From a bacterium (lineage in GTDB: Bacteria; Gemmatimonadota; Glassbacteria; GWA2-58-10), in contig JAJFUG010000110.1 in NCBI GenBank assembly GCA_021372515.1, forward strand, positions 1 through 37,698: a stretch of 37,698 nt of DNA. The letters run 5' to 3'. Below, in pieces: positions 1-7,405 of the stretch (position 1 is the stretch's first letter; every line of letters begins with the position of its first letter). The translations under genes and the position numbers were made by a program. Below the pieces are notes generated by a model. That model did no database searches, was not told where the DNA came from, and saw nothing but the letters and a program-made list of their open reading frames with translations.

Positions 1-458
1 GTGTGGATCAGGGCGCAACTGAGGGCCAGTTTCTGTTTCATCCCGCCCGAGAGCTGCCCGGCGCGACGGGTGCGGAACGGCCCCAGGCGGCTGAACCCCA
101 GAAGCTGCTCGTGCCGGGCCTCGCGCTCCGGCCCGAAAAACTGGAACAGGTCGCCGTAGAAACGCATGTTCTCCTCGACCGTGAGGTCCTGGTAGAGGGA
201 GAAACGCTGAGGCATGTAGCCGATCATTTTCTTGATCGCCTCGCGCCCGGCCACCACGTCCTGGCCGCCCACTTTTGCCGTGCCGCTGTCTGCCAGCATC
301 AGGCCGACCAGGATACGGATCAGGGTGGTCTTGCCCGCCCCATCCGGCCCGACCAGCCCGAACAGCTCGCCGCGCGGCACGCTGAGGCTCAGGCCCTCGA
401 CCGCCCGCACCGTCCCGAACGCCTTGCCCAGGCCCTCGATCTCGATATCGTATTCCAT
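1..458 (-). CDS. ABC transporter ATP-binding protein, YbhF-like (partial, C-terminus beyond window)
   Basis: ATPase subunit of an ABC-2 type efflux transporter; ATP hydrolysis would drive a membrane permease encoded further left, outside the window. Read on the minus strand from ATG at 458, the protein begins MEYDIEIEGLGKAF. It shows a Walker A motif GPDGAGKTT (about residues 38-46), a Q-loop YMPQRFSLY, and the ABC signature LSGGMKQKLALSCAL near the window edge. Walker B and the H-loop lie beyond position 1. The start is 10 bp after the stop of the upstream HlyD-type gene, so the two are co-transcribed. The order tetR-tolC-hlyD-ABC matches the CecR/YbhGFSR multidrug module of Enterobacteria. 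Substrate unknown; family call is secure. Confidence 0.9.
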   Translation of the reverse strand, partial: MEYDIEIEGLGKAFGTVRAVEGLSLSVPRGELFGLVGPDGAGKTTLIRILVGLMLADSGTAKVGGQDVVAGREAIKKMIGYMPQRFSLYQDLTVEENMRFYGDLFQFFGPEREARHEQLLGFSRLGPFRTRRAGQLSGGMKQKLALSCALIH

Positions 459-468
459 CCCACCCGCC

Positions 469-1362
469 TCACTCGAAGAATACATCCGCCGGCATCCCGA
501 TCTTGAGCACACCATCCGGGTTGGGCACACTCAACTTGACCGCGTAGACCAGCTCGGCGCGCGCCTCGGGGGTCTGCACGCTCTTGGGGGTGAACTCGGC
601 CTCGGGCGAAATCCAGACCACGGTGCCAGCGAACTCGCGCCCTGGGGCGCCGTCCGCGTGCAGTTTCAGCTCCTGGCCCAGCTTCACCTGTCCCAGGTAG
701 GGAGTGGGAAGGTAGACCCGAATCTCGAGGCGGCTCAGGTCGGCCAGGCGCAGGATACGCTGGCCGGTGGTGAGGACCTCGCCCGGTTCCACGTAGCGCT
801 CGGTCACCTCGCCGTCGATGGGGCTCACCACCCGGCTGTCTTCGATCTGACGGTCGAGCAGGCGCAGGCGCGCCTCCAGCTCGTCACGGTTGATCCGGGG
901 ACGGTCCAGTTCCTTGAGCGCAACATCGAGCTGGCTGCGGTCGAGTTTCACCCGCGTGCGGATGTCATCCAGTTGCTGCTGGGTTGCGGTCTTGCTCTTC
1001 ACCAGGGCCTCGAACCGCTCCTGGCTCTTTGTGTCGTTGGCCAGGCTGATCCGGGCAGCCGCAATTTTCTCGCGGGTCAGGCGCTCATCCAGCTCCGCGG
1101 CCTTGAACTGCACCGTGGTCAGCTCGCGCTCCAGTTGCAGCTTCTCGCAGTCGATCTGCGCCAGCAGCTCATCCTTGGCCACAGTATCGCCCTCGCGCTT
1201 GTTCAGCTCGATCAGGCGTCCGGTGAGGAGGTTCCCCACCTCCACCTCCACCGCCTCGAACGTCCCCGAGGCGGAGAACCCCCTCTCCTTTTCGTGGCAG
1301 GCGCCGAGCAGGGCCAGCCCCAGCAGGGCCAGGCCGGAAAGAGCAGTCTTCCAGGTCGTCAT
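469..1362 (-). CDS. HlyD-family periplasmic adaptor (membrane fusion) lipoprotein
   Basis: Periplasmic adaptor that links an inner-membrane ABC exporter to an outer-membrane TolC channel. It is 297 aa with a lipoprotein signal ending LLGAC (lipidated Cys22). A biotinyl-lipoyl-like half follows (GNLLTGRLIELNKREGDTV, about 43-61), then a long charged coiled-coil hairpin (about 70-180), the second lipoyl half (VVSPIDGEVTERYVEPGEV) and a C-terminal beta-barrel ending GMPADVFFE. Length and layout resemble YbhG. It lies 3 bp after the tolC-like gene and 10 bp before the ATPase gene. A dedicated function in drug, metal or lipid export cannot be told apart from sequence. Confidence 0.9.
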   Translation of the reverse strand: MTTWKTALSGLALLGLALLGACHEKERGFSASGTFEAVEVEVGNLLTGRLIELNKREGDTVAKDELLAQIDCEKLQLERELTTVQFKAAELDERLTREKIAAARISLANDTKSQERFEALVKSKTATQQQLDDIRTRVKLDRSQLDVALKELDRPRINRDELEARLRLLDRQIEDSRVVSPIDGEVTERYVEPGEVLTTGQRILRLADLSRLEIRVYLPTPYLGQVKLGQELKLHADGAPGREFAGTVVWISPEAEFTPKSVQTPEARAELVYAVKLSVPNPDGVLKIGMPADVFFE

Positions 1363-1365
1363 TTT

Positions 1366-2757
1366 CTATCTCCCCTGATTGTCATCGGTCGTGTGGCTTA
1401 CTCCCGGGCCGCTCGCCGGGTGCAGTTCCACCTCGGGCCAGCGCGAGCGTATCTGCTTGAAAAGGTCGCCGCTGACATAGGCCAGCCGCCAGCGGGCCAG
1501 CTCCAGCTCGATCCGGGCGTGCACCTGGTTCAGTCGGCTCACGGTGAGCTGGTTCTCGGAATCCAGATACTCGGTGTTGGTGGCCAGCCCTTGCTCGAAA
1601 CGGGCGCCCAGGAGACGGAAATGCTCGGTTGCCGATTCCAGAGCCTTGCCGGTCAGGTCCAGCCTGTCGGCGGCCTCGCGCTCCTGCAGCCGTGAGCGCT
1701 CCAGCTCCAGGGCGATCCGCCCGGCCAGGTCGCTGCCCTCGGCCAGAAGGGCCTGTTTCTGCGACTCGTTCTGCGCCAGACGGTAGTCCTTGCGGCGCCA
1801 GTCCCAGAACTCCCAGCCCACCGTCACCCCGGCCCGCGCGTACTGGATGAACTCGTTACGAAACTGGTCCGCTCCCGGCTGGGCCGCGGTGCCGTTGGCA
1901 AAAACCGACAGCGTGGGCTTATCCTCCGCGGCGATGGCCGCCGAGCGTGAATCGAGCGCCGCAGCCCGCACGCCATAAAGAGCCAGGTCCGGCCGCGCGG
2001 CCAGCGCGCTCTCCAGGGCGTAGCTGTCCGCCTGGGGGGCGGGCACTCCCTCGGCAGTGTCGGCGAAAGCCTGCGTATCGTCCATGGCCAGGCCCAGGCT
2101 GCGCAGAAGCTCGGCCCGGGCGGTCTGCACCCGGTAGCCGGTGCTGTTGACACGCATCTGGGCCTCATCCAGGCGCACCTGGCCGTTCAGGACCTCGTCC
2201 CAGGTAAGGCGTCCTGTGTCGTAGATGGCCTGAAGGTCTCTCAGATGCGCCTGGGCCGTGGCAAGCGACGCCTCGGCCACCTGCCGCTCGCTGAGCGCCC
2301 CCTGCAGGGCCAGGAACGCCGCTCCGGCGCTGTAGGCCAGGTCCTGCCGCAGCGAGCCCAGGCTGCAACCGGCGGCCTCCAGTTGACGGCGGTCGGCCTC
2401 CAGGGCCGCGCGGCGGCGTCCCCAGTCGTACAGAAGGTAGTCCGCCTGCACGGCCAACGACAGGTCATCGTGGTCGCCGATCCGGATGTTGCGGCCCGGG
2501 AAATTCACCTCCGGCACGTAGCTGCCCACTGAATAGTTGCCAGAAAAATGAAGCTGCGGACGGAACGCCGTGCCGCTCTCATCCACCGCCCGGGCGGCCT
2601 GCTCCACCCGCCAGGCCCCGGAGGCGGCCAGCGGGTGGCCCTTGACCGCCCGCTCCACGCAGTCCCAGAACCCCAGCGCCGTCTCAGCCCGCACCGCGGC
2701 GGGCACAGCGGCCAGCGCGCACAGGACAGCGATAAACCCCGATCTCACCCCACGCAC
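1366..2757 (-). CDS. TolC-family outer-membrane efflux protein
   Basis: Outer-membrane channel of a tripartite efflux pump. It is 463 aa with an N-terminal Sec signal (IAVLCALAAVPAAVRAE) and the duplicated OEP layout: long helical stretches such as LYDWGRRRAALEADRRQLEA and a second repeat with EFWDWRRKDYRLAQNES. The start is GTG at 2757, chosen because AAGGAGG sits about 5 nt upstream; no ATG near the signal peptide fits better. It is the second gene of the tetR-tolC-hlyD-ABC operon, 10 bp downstream of tetR. Family call secure; exported substrate unknown. Confidence 0.9.
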   Translation of the reverse strand: MRGVRSGFIAVLCALAAVPAAVRAETALGFWDCVERAVKGHPLAASGAWRVEQAARAVDESGTAFRPQLHFSGNYSVGSYVPEVNFPGRNIRIGDHDDLSLAVQADYLLYDWGRRRAALEADRRQLEAAGCSLGSLRQDLAYSAGAAFLALQGALSERQVAEASLATAQAHLRDLQAIYDTGRLTWDEVLNGQVRLDEAQMRVNSTGYRVQTARAELLRSLGLAMDDTQAFADTAEGVPAPQADSYALESALAARPDLALYGVRAAALDSRSAAIAAEDKPTLSVFANGTAAQPGADQFRNEFIQYARAGVTVGWEFWDWRRKDYRLAQNESQKQALLAEGSDLAGRIALELERSRLQEREAADRLDLTGKALESATEHFRLLGARFEQGLATNTEYLDSENQLTVSRLNQVHARIELELARWRLAYVSGDLFKQIRSRWPEVELHPASGPGVSHTTDDNQGR

Positions 2758-2767
2758 AGGCGCCTCC

Positions 2768-3418
2768 TTATTTCTGCAGAATACCGTTCAGGTACAAATC
2801 AATGATATGCCGGGGCCGCTCCGCGGCGAAACGCTCTGAGTCCGCATCGCTGCGGCTCAGGATCGTGTCCGCCACCGGGCGCAGGAAATAATACCCGGCT
2901 GCCATCCCGATCAGCGAGGCCAGGGCGTGCATCGGGTCGACCTCCCGCAGGTGGCCTTTCCGCTGCCCCTCCGCGATCAGCTCGGGCCAGAAACGCTGGA
3001 TCGGGAAATCGTACTCCGCCATCAGCTCGCGCATCACTTTCCGGAGCGTCTCCGCCCCGGAGGCCAACTCACGCAACAGGGTGCGCATGACATGCGGGTC
3101 GCTGTACAGGTCGCAGTAGAACTCCACCATGGAACGCACCTTGTCCTCCGCCTCTCCGTCCCGGGAGATAATCCCGATCAGACGGCCGATTTTCTGGCGT
3201 ATGATCTTGCGGAACACCTGCTCGTAAAGCTCCTGCTTGCTGCTGAAATAGTAGTAGATCATGGCCTTGTTGGCCCCGGAGCGCTCGGCGATACGCTGCA
3301 TGCGGGCGCCCTCCGGCCCGTGCTCCACGAACTCCTGCACCGCCGCGGCCAGGATTCGGTCCCGCGTGGCGGCCTCATCCTCGGGTCGTACCGGCCCTAC
3401 TTCCGGATTGTCATCCAT
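2768..3418 (-). CDS. TetR/AcrR-family transcriptional repressor (CecR-like context)
   Basis: Ligand-responsive DNA-binding repressor, 216 aa. The N-terminal helix-turn-helix is clear (about residues 20-66, from RDRILAAAVQEF to ANKAMIYYYFSSKQELYEQVF). The C-terminal half is a ligand-binding/dimerisation domain of the type seen in YbiH/CecR-like regulators. It is the first gene of the efflux operon, starting at ATG 3418. A near-perfect 20-bp inverted repeat at 3451-3470 overlaps the -10 box of its own promoter, so autorepression of the whole efflux operon is the simplest reading. Operator assignment is inference; the family is certain. Confidence 0.92.
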   Translation of the reverse strand: MDDNPEVGPVRPEDEAATRDRILAAAVQEFVEHGPEGARMQRIAERSGANKAMIYYYFSSKQELYEQVFRKIIRQKIGRLIGIISRDGEAEDKVRSMVEFYCDLYSDPHVMRTLLRELASGAETLRKVMRELMAEYDFPIQRFWPELIAEGQRKGHLREVDPMHALASLIGMAAGYYFLRPVADTILSRSDADSERFAAERPRHIIDLYLNGILQK

Positions 3419-3450
3419 GCCCGCCCTCTTTCATTGACTTACCGTTTAGT

Positions 3451-3470
3451 TTAACTAACCAGTTGGTTAA
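3451..3470. promoter_or_regulatory. Palindromic operator, probable TetR-family binding site
   Basis: A 20-bp inverted repeat, TTAACTAAC-CA-GTTGGTTAA, with one mismatched pair. It covers the end of the -10 box and the predicted start site of the minus-strand tetR promoter. Size and symmetry fit a TetR-family operator. Assignment to the adjacent regulator is inference from position. Confidence 0.75.
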
Positions 3471-3498
3471 TATTAATAAACACTCCCGCGTCTGTCAA
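3470..3498 (-). promoter_or_regulatory. Sigma70-type promoter of the tetR efflux operon
   Basis: On the minus strand, -35 TTGACA (3498-3493), a 17-bp spacer and -10 TAATAT (3475-3470) are near consensus. Predicted transcription start is about 3463, inside the operator palindrome, giving a leader of about 45 nt to the tetR ATG. Confidence 0.8.
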
Positions 3499-3593
3499 GG
3501 CCGCGCAAATATTTTTTTGGTACACTCCTTGCACCCTTTGTCCGGCACAAAACGCAGTCATCGCCAAACCCACAGAACACGGGGCTTGCTCGA

Positions 3594-4508
3594 ATGCTTG
3601 AGCGGAAAAAACATTCAACCCATCTCAGCCGTGCGGCACTTTTAGCCCTGGCCGCCGCTGTTCTGCTGGGCCTGGCCTGCAACAGCGGCGACCGCACAGC
3701 CAGCCCACTCGCCCCCACGGACGGCGGCGATGTCACGGATGGCGGCGGCAGCGAGTCAACCGCCCCGGCCGAGGTGGAACTCGACCTGCGCCTGACCGTT
3801 AGCGACTCCGCCCGGAGCGGTGGCACAGCTCTGGCCGTGGCCAACGATGGCACGTTCTCGGACAGTACGCACCTGTACATAGATGTCCAGATCACCAACC
3901 TCGGCCCGGAGGTGGTCTATGTCTCCACTGATTTCCGCCATATAAACCTCCACACCCGGCTCAGCTTCGTGGATGTGCCCTGGCTGCACTTTTTCGACCG
4001 CGGGCGGCTGGAGATCGTGATAGGCCAGACCGAGACCGGTTACCAGGCCTCGGAGAAACTGGATTTCAAGTTCCTGGCCGACACCACGCTCAGTTTCGAG
4101 ATGCCGGTCACGCGAGTCGACACGTTCAAGGTGGCGGACAACGTGGCGGTCTGGGGCACGGTGTTGGCCAAGGACCGTTTTGTCCGGGCCGACAGCGTCA
4201 AGGCTTTCACCGGCTCCACACTGCCCGCGGGGTTTGTCAAACCCGACCTGGTCGGATACGTGCGCAGCGCCGATCTGGCCGCCTCGCGCCTGTATGTCTC
4301 TGCCGCCACGGTGGTGATCGACCCCCTGCGCACCAAGGTCTACGACACGGACGGCAGACAGACCGGAATCGAGATGCTCAACGACGGCCGCAACCGTCTG
4401 ACTGTCACCGCCCTGGCCTGGGGCTACGATCTCGGCGGCGGGATGATTGCCAACGGCTGGGAGTTCCGAAACTACGAAATGTATGTCGCCCGCCCCCTCA
4501 ACCCCTGA
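3594..4508 (+). CDS. Hypothetical lipoprotein
   Basis: I do not recognise a family. The 304-aa product starts with a basic, hydrophobic signal (ALLALAAAVLLGLAC) that looks lipidated at Cys29. A low-complexity Gly/Asp/Ser linker (about 30-60) follows, then a beta-rich soluble region without obvious catalytic motifs (for example IDVQITNLGPEVVYVSTDF), suggestive of an Ig-like or adhesin-like extracytoplasmic fold. The start at ATG 3594 has only a poor upstream Shine-Dalgarno. It diverges from the tetR operon across a 175-bp gap; no convincing plus-strand promoter was found there. Confidence 0.7.
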   Translation: MLERKKHSTHLSRAALLALAAAVLLGLACNSGDRTASPLAPTDGGDVTDGGGSESTAPAEVELDLRLTVSDSARSGGTALAVANDGTFSDSTHLYIDVQITNLGPEVVYVSTDFRHINLHTRLSFVDVPWLHFFDRGRLEIVIGQTETGYQASEKLDFKFLADTTLSFEMPVTRVDTFKVADNVAVWGTVLAKDRFVRADSVKAFTGSTLPAGFVKPDLVGYVRSADLAASRLYVSAATVVIDPLRTKVYDTDGRQTGIEMLNDGRNRLTVTALAWGYDLGGGMIANGWEFRNYEMYVARPLNP

Positions 4509-4544
4509 GCACCACCCCAAATCAATTCGGTACGCCGCAATCCC

Positions 4545-4573
4545 TTGACAGTTCAATATTTTTTTAATACAAT
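4545..4573 (+). promoter_or_regulatory. Consensus sigma70-type promoter of the acidic mini-protein gene
   Basis: TTGACA (4545-4550), 17-bp spacer, TACAAT (4568-4573). Predicted start about 4580 gives an AT-rich 5' UTR of about 118 nt. The UTR has a small hairpin AATCGC (4601-4606)/GCGATT (4617-4622). Confidence 0.8.
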
Positions 4574-4697
4574 AAGGCAACTTTTTTCAGGCCTGCCAAG
4601 AATCGCCATAACAATTGCGATTTCAATTAATTATGAATTACAAGCCATCAAAAGGTGGAGATTCTTCATCACACCCGAAAGATGCCGGAGGGATGGT

Positions 4698-4877
4698 ATG
4701 AAAGAATTCTATGAGGATGAAGAGAACATGGAAGACGATTTCGAGGAAGAATTCGAGGACGAGGATCTGGAAGAAGACGACCTTTTCGATGAGGACATGG
4801 AGTACGACGAGGACGAAGAAGACCTGGACGACGAGTTTTACGACGAGGACGAGGACGAGATAGACGATTACGATTGA
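4698..4877 (+). CDS. Hyperacidic small protein (59 aa), unknown function
   Basis: No family recognised. By direct count the 59-residue product has 21 Glu and 20 Asp (69%), a single basic residue (Lys2), and aromatic residues (5 Phe, 4 Tyr) spaced through the acidic run. Net charge is about -40. The start is ATG 4698 because GGAGGG (4687-4692) sits 5 nt upstream; the longer in-frame reading from TTG 4545 begins inside the -35 box and is not real. It has its own consensus promoter and is monocistronic. Possible roles, all inference: nucleic-acid mimic, histone-like chaperone, metal buffer or inhibitor of a basic protein. Low complexity makes homology calls unreliable. Confidence 0.75.
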   Translation: MKEFYEDEENMEDDFEEEFEDEDLEEDDLFDEDMEYDEDEEDLDDEFYDEDEDEIDDYD

Positions 4878-4960
4878 GCCGGTCGTTCCGGAACGTCGCG
4901 TATCCTGTTCCGAGCGGCTTTGCACGTCAGGCCGCCGATGTGTCGGCTATCCGTTTTCTC

Positions 4961-4989
4961 TTGACAAGACTAATACTTAAGCCTAATAT
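4961..4989 (+). promoter_or_regulatory. Consensus sigma70-type promoter upstream of lysA
   Basis: TTGACA (4961-4966), 17-bp spacer, TAATAT (4984-4989). Predicted start near 4996, about 310 nt upstream of lysA, with an intrinsic terminator in between. Confidence 0.8.
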
Positions 4990-4995
4990 ACACCG

Positions 4996-5273
4996 GTGTT
5001 TCGGCGGGCAACCCGTTCTTTTTGGCCGAAACCCGGATTTCAGGTTCCGGCCGCGGGAGGCTCAAGGTTCGTGCCCGCGGCCCACTCTCTGCCCCGGAAA
5101 CAGACCGGAGCGGACCACCGCGGCCCGGCTGATTCGTAGCGCGCCTGGCTGTAGAGCGGAGAGGACAGACAGCCTCCGCAATCTATGGTCAAGCCTGTGT
5201 GGTCACCGTATTTGCGAGAATTGTTATCGGCGATCTGAATCCGCTGGCCGTTTAATTACGACAGCGGTTTTTT
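4996..5273 (+). ncRNA. Structured lysA leader / candidate attenuator or small RNA
   Basis: This stretch runs from a consensus promoter to an intrinsic terminator without a convincing coding gene. Visible pairings are TTTCGGC (4999-5005)/GCCGAAA (5025-5031); a perfect 9-bp stem GGCCGCGGG (5049-5057)/CCCGCGGCC (5074-5082); and GCGGAG (5156-5161)/CTCCGC (5174-5179), which competes with GGCTGT (5147-5152)/ACAGCC (5169-5174). CGGC (5228-5231) could pair with GCCG (5247-5250) and open the terminator. A 17-codon ORF (5185-5238, one Lys codon) ends just before the terminator but lacks a good ribosome binding site. I could not match it to the lysine riboswitch, T-box, 6S, SRP or RNase P RNA. It is either a cis-attenuator of lysA-dapF or an independent RNA of about 275 nt. 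Confidence 0.55.
5241..5273 (+). terminator. Intrinsic terminator in the lysA leader
   Basis: CCGCTG (5241-5246) pairs with CAGCGG (5262-5267), extended by CGT/ACG across a small internal loop, and is followed by six T (5268-5273). It lies 32 bp before the lysA ATG, after the promoter at 4961, so transcripts from that promoter must read through it to express lysA. Confidence 0.75.
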
Positions 5274-5304
5274 ATTTATCCCAAACCAAGGACCGAAAAG
5301 TATC

Positions 5305-6549
5305 ATGCAGGATTTCCAGTACAGTGGCGGCCGTCTCTGTTGTGAGGAAGTGCCCCTGGAGAGTCTGGCCGGACAGGTGGGCACCCCCTATTATGTCTAC
5401 AGCGAGCGGGCGCTGACCCGCGCGTTCACCGAGCTGGACCGGGCTTTCTCCGGGATCGACCACCTGGTCTGTTTCTCGGTCAAGAGCAACGCCAACCTGG
5501 CCGTGGTCAAGCACCTGGGCAGCCTGGGCGCGGGCTCGGACATAGTCTCGGGCGGCGAGCTTTACCGCTCGCTGCGCGCCGGTATCCCCGGAGAGCGGAT
5601 CGTGTTCAGCGGCGTGGGCAAATCGGACGCCGAGATACGCTACGCACTGGAAAGCGGCATCCTCTGTTTCAACGTGGAGAGCGTGCCCGAGCTGGAGGCG
5701 ATCGACCGCGTAGCCGCCGGGATGAATCTCACCGCCCCGGTCTCGCTGCGGATCAACCCGGACGTGGAAAGTCACACCCACGAGTACACCGCCACTGGCA
5801 AGAAAGAGAAAAAGTTCGGCGTGCCGTTGGAGAGCTCTTTCGAGTTGTACCGCGAGGTGGCCCACTTCCATCATCTGCGGCCTTTCGGCCTGGACATGCA
5901 CATCGGCTCGCAGATCGTGACCTATGACCCCTTCGTCGAGGCGCTGACCAAGCTGATCGAGCTGTACCGCCGTCTGGGTGAAAGCGGAGTCAAGCTCCAG
6001 TCCATCGATATCGGCGGCGGGCTGGGCATCCGCTACAAGGATGAGGAGCCGATGTGCCCCCTGGTGTTCGCCCGGGCGATCCTGCCGTTGGTCAAGCCCC
6101 TGGGCTGCCGCCTGATCCTGGAGCCGGGGCGCTACATCAGCGGCAACGCCGGAGCGCTTGTCACCCGGGTGGTGTTCTACAAGCAGACCGCAGTCAAGAA
6201 TTTCGCCATCGTGGACGCCGGGATGAACGACCTGATCCGCCCCAGCCTCTACGGCTCGTACCACGAGATACTGCCGGTGGCCGAGGCGAATGGCGCGGCC
6301 AAGGTGAAAATGGATGTGGTCGGCCCGATCTGCGAAAGCGGCGATTTCCTGGCCCATGACCGCGAGCTGGCCCCTGTGCGCCGCGGCGACCTTCTGGCCG
6401 TGCTCTCGGCCGGGGCCTACGGGTTCGTGATGAGCAGCAACTACAACAGCCGTCCCCGCGTGGCCGAGGTGCTGGTCTCGGGCGGCTCGCACCGCGTGGT
6501 CCGCCGGGCCGAGACCTTCGAGGACCTGGTGCGCGGCGAGGAGATGTAA
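5305..6549 (+). CDS. lysA: Diaminopimelate decarboxylase
   Basis: PLP-dependent decarboxylation of meso-diaminopimelate to L-lysine, the last step of the pathway. The 414-aa product has the alanine-racemase-like barrel with the PLP lysine in CFSVKSNAN (Lys60), the barrel glycine motif SIDIGGGLG, the phosphate/substrate segment LILEPGRYI, and the active-site cysteine region GPICESGDFL of the C-terminal beta domain. Length is normal. Start ATG 5305; AAGGA lies about 12 nt upstream, a weak site. It heads lysA-dapF (4 bp apart) and follows a structured leader with an internal terminator, suggesting attenuation. Confidence 0.96.
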   Translation: MQDFQYSGGRLCCEEVPLESLAGQVGTPYYVYSERALTRAFTELDRAFSGIDHLVCFSVKSNANLAVVKHLGSLGAGSDIVSGGELYRSLRAGIPGERIVFSGVGKSDAEIRYALESGILCFNVESVPELEAIDRVAAGMNLTAPVSLRINPDVESHTHEYTATGKKEKKFGVPLESSFELYREVAHFHHLRPFGLDMHIGSQIVTYDPFVEALTKLIELYRRLGESGVKLQSIDIGGGLGIRYKDEEPMCPLVFARAILPLVKPLGCRLILEPGRYISGNAGALVTRVVFYKQTAVKNFAIVDAGMNDLIRPSLYGSYHEILPVAEANGAAKVKMDVVGPICESGDFLAHDRELAPVRRGDLLAVLSAGAYGFVMSSNYNSRPRVAEVLVSGGSHRVVRRAETFEDLVRGEEM

Positions 6550-6553
6550 GGCG

Positions 6554-7405
6554 ATGATCGAGTTCACCAAGTGCCACGGCGCGGGCAATGACTATCTCTT
6601 TATCGACTGCCTGGAGAGCGCCCCTCCGGCCGACCCGGCCGGACTGTCGGTGCGCATGAGCGAGCGTCATTTCGGCGCGGGCGCGGACGGGATCGTGCTG
6701 ATCCTTCCCCCGCAAGGGACAGATGCCCACTGCCGGATGCGCATATTCAACGCCGATGGGAGCGAGGCCGAGATGTGCGGCAACGCGATCCGTTGCGTGG
6801 CCAAGCTGGTCCACGAGCGAGGGCGGATCGCCGCCGACCCGCTCAAGGTGGAGACCGGGGCCGGGCTGCTGACTGTCAAGCTCAACCTGGGCGGTGACGG
6901 GGCGGTCGAGAGCGTGCGGGTGGACATGGGCAAGCCCCGTTTCAAGCCCGCCGAAGTGGGAGTTAACCTTCCCGGCGAGCGGGTGATCGAGCATGTCCTG
7001 AAAGTCGAGGACCGCGAGTTCAGCATCAACTGTGTCTCCATGGGCAACCCGCACGCGGTGATCTTTCTGGATGAGCCGGTGGAGCAGTTCCCGCTGGAGC
7101 GCTACGGAAAAGTGATCGAGAATCTGCCCCTGTTCCCGCGCCGCACCAATGTTGAGTTCGTCAACGTGCGCGGGGCGAACGTTCTGCGCCAGCGCACCTG
7201 GGAGCGCGGCTCGGGCGAAACCCTGGCCTGCGGCACGGGGGCCTCGGCTGTGGCCGTGGCCTCGATTGTCACCGGGCGCTGCAAGCCGGGCGCGGTGACG
7301 ATCGACCTCAACGGCGGCCGTCTGTTGCTGGAGTGGCGAGAGGGACAACACGTTTTCAAGACCGGCCCGGCCGTGACAGTGTATACCGGAATCTGGCCGG
7401 AGTGA
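6554..7405 (+). CDS. dapF: Diaminopimelate epimerase
   Basis: Interconverts LL- and meso-diaminopimelate by a two-base, cofactor-free mechanism. It is 283 aa; both catalytic cysteines are present in their motifs: Cys75 in EMCGNAIRC and Cys226 in LACGTGASA. The N-terminal KCHGAGNDYLFID and FGAGADGIVL motifs and the central MGNPHAV are typical. It starts 4 bp after lysA and is probably translationally coupled. It supplies meso-DAP both to LysA and to peptidoglycan synthesis. Confidence 0.97.
   Translation: MIEFTKCHGAGNDYLFIDCLESAPPADPAGLSVRMSERHFGAGADGIVLILPPQGTDAHCRMRIFNADGSEAEMCGNAIRCVAKLVHERGRIAADPLKVETGAGLLTVKLNLGGDGAVESVRVDMGKPRFKPAEVGVNLPGERVIEHVLKVEDREFSINCVSMGNPHAVIFLDEPVEQFPLERYGKVIENLPLFPRRTNVEFVNVRGANVLRQRTWERGSGETLACGTGASAVAVASIVTGRCKPGAVTIDLNGGRLLLEWREGQHVFKTGPAVTVYTGIWPE

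Noticed and set aside
4545-4697. N-terminal extension of the acidic protein from TTG 4545
   Set aside because: The TTG is part of the -35 box of a consensus promoter, and a good ribosome binding site points to ATG 4698.
5108-5125. T-box antiterminator-like string ending ACCGCGG
   Set aside because: Only partial match to the T-box consensus, and it lies more than 100 nt before the terminator instead of overlapping it.
4996-5240. Lysine riboswitch (L-box) upstream of lysA
   Set aside because: Position is ideal, but the conserved core segments of the L-box were not found by eye; only a generic GCCGAA is present. Left as an unidentified leader.
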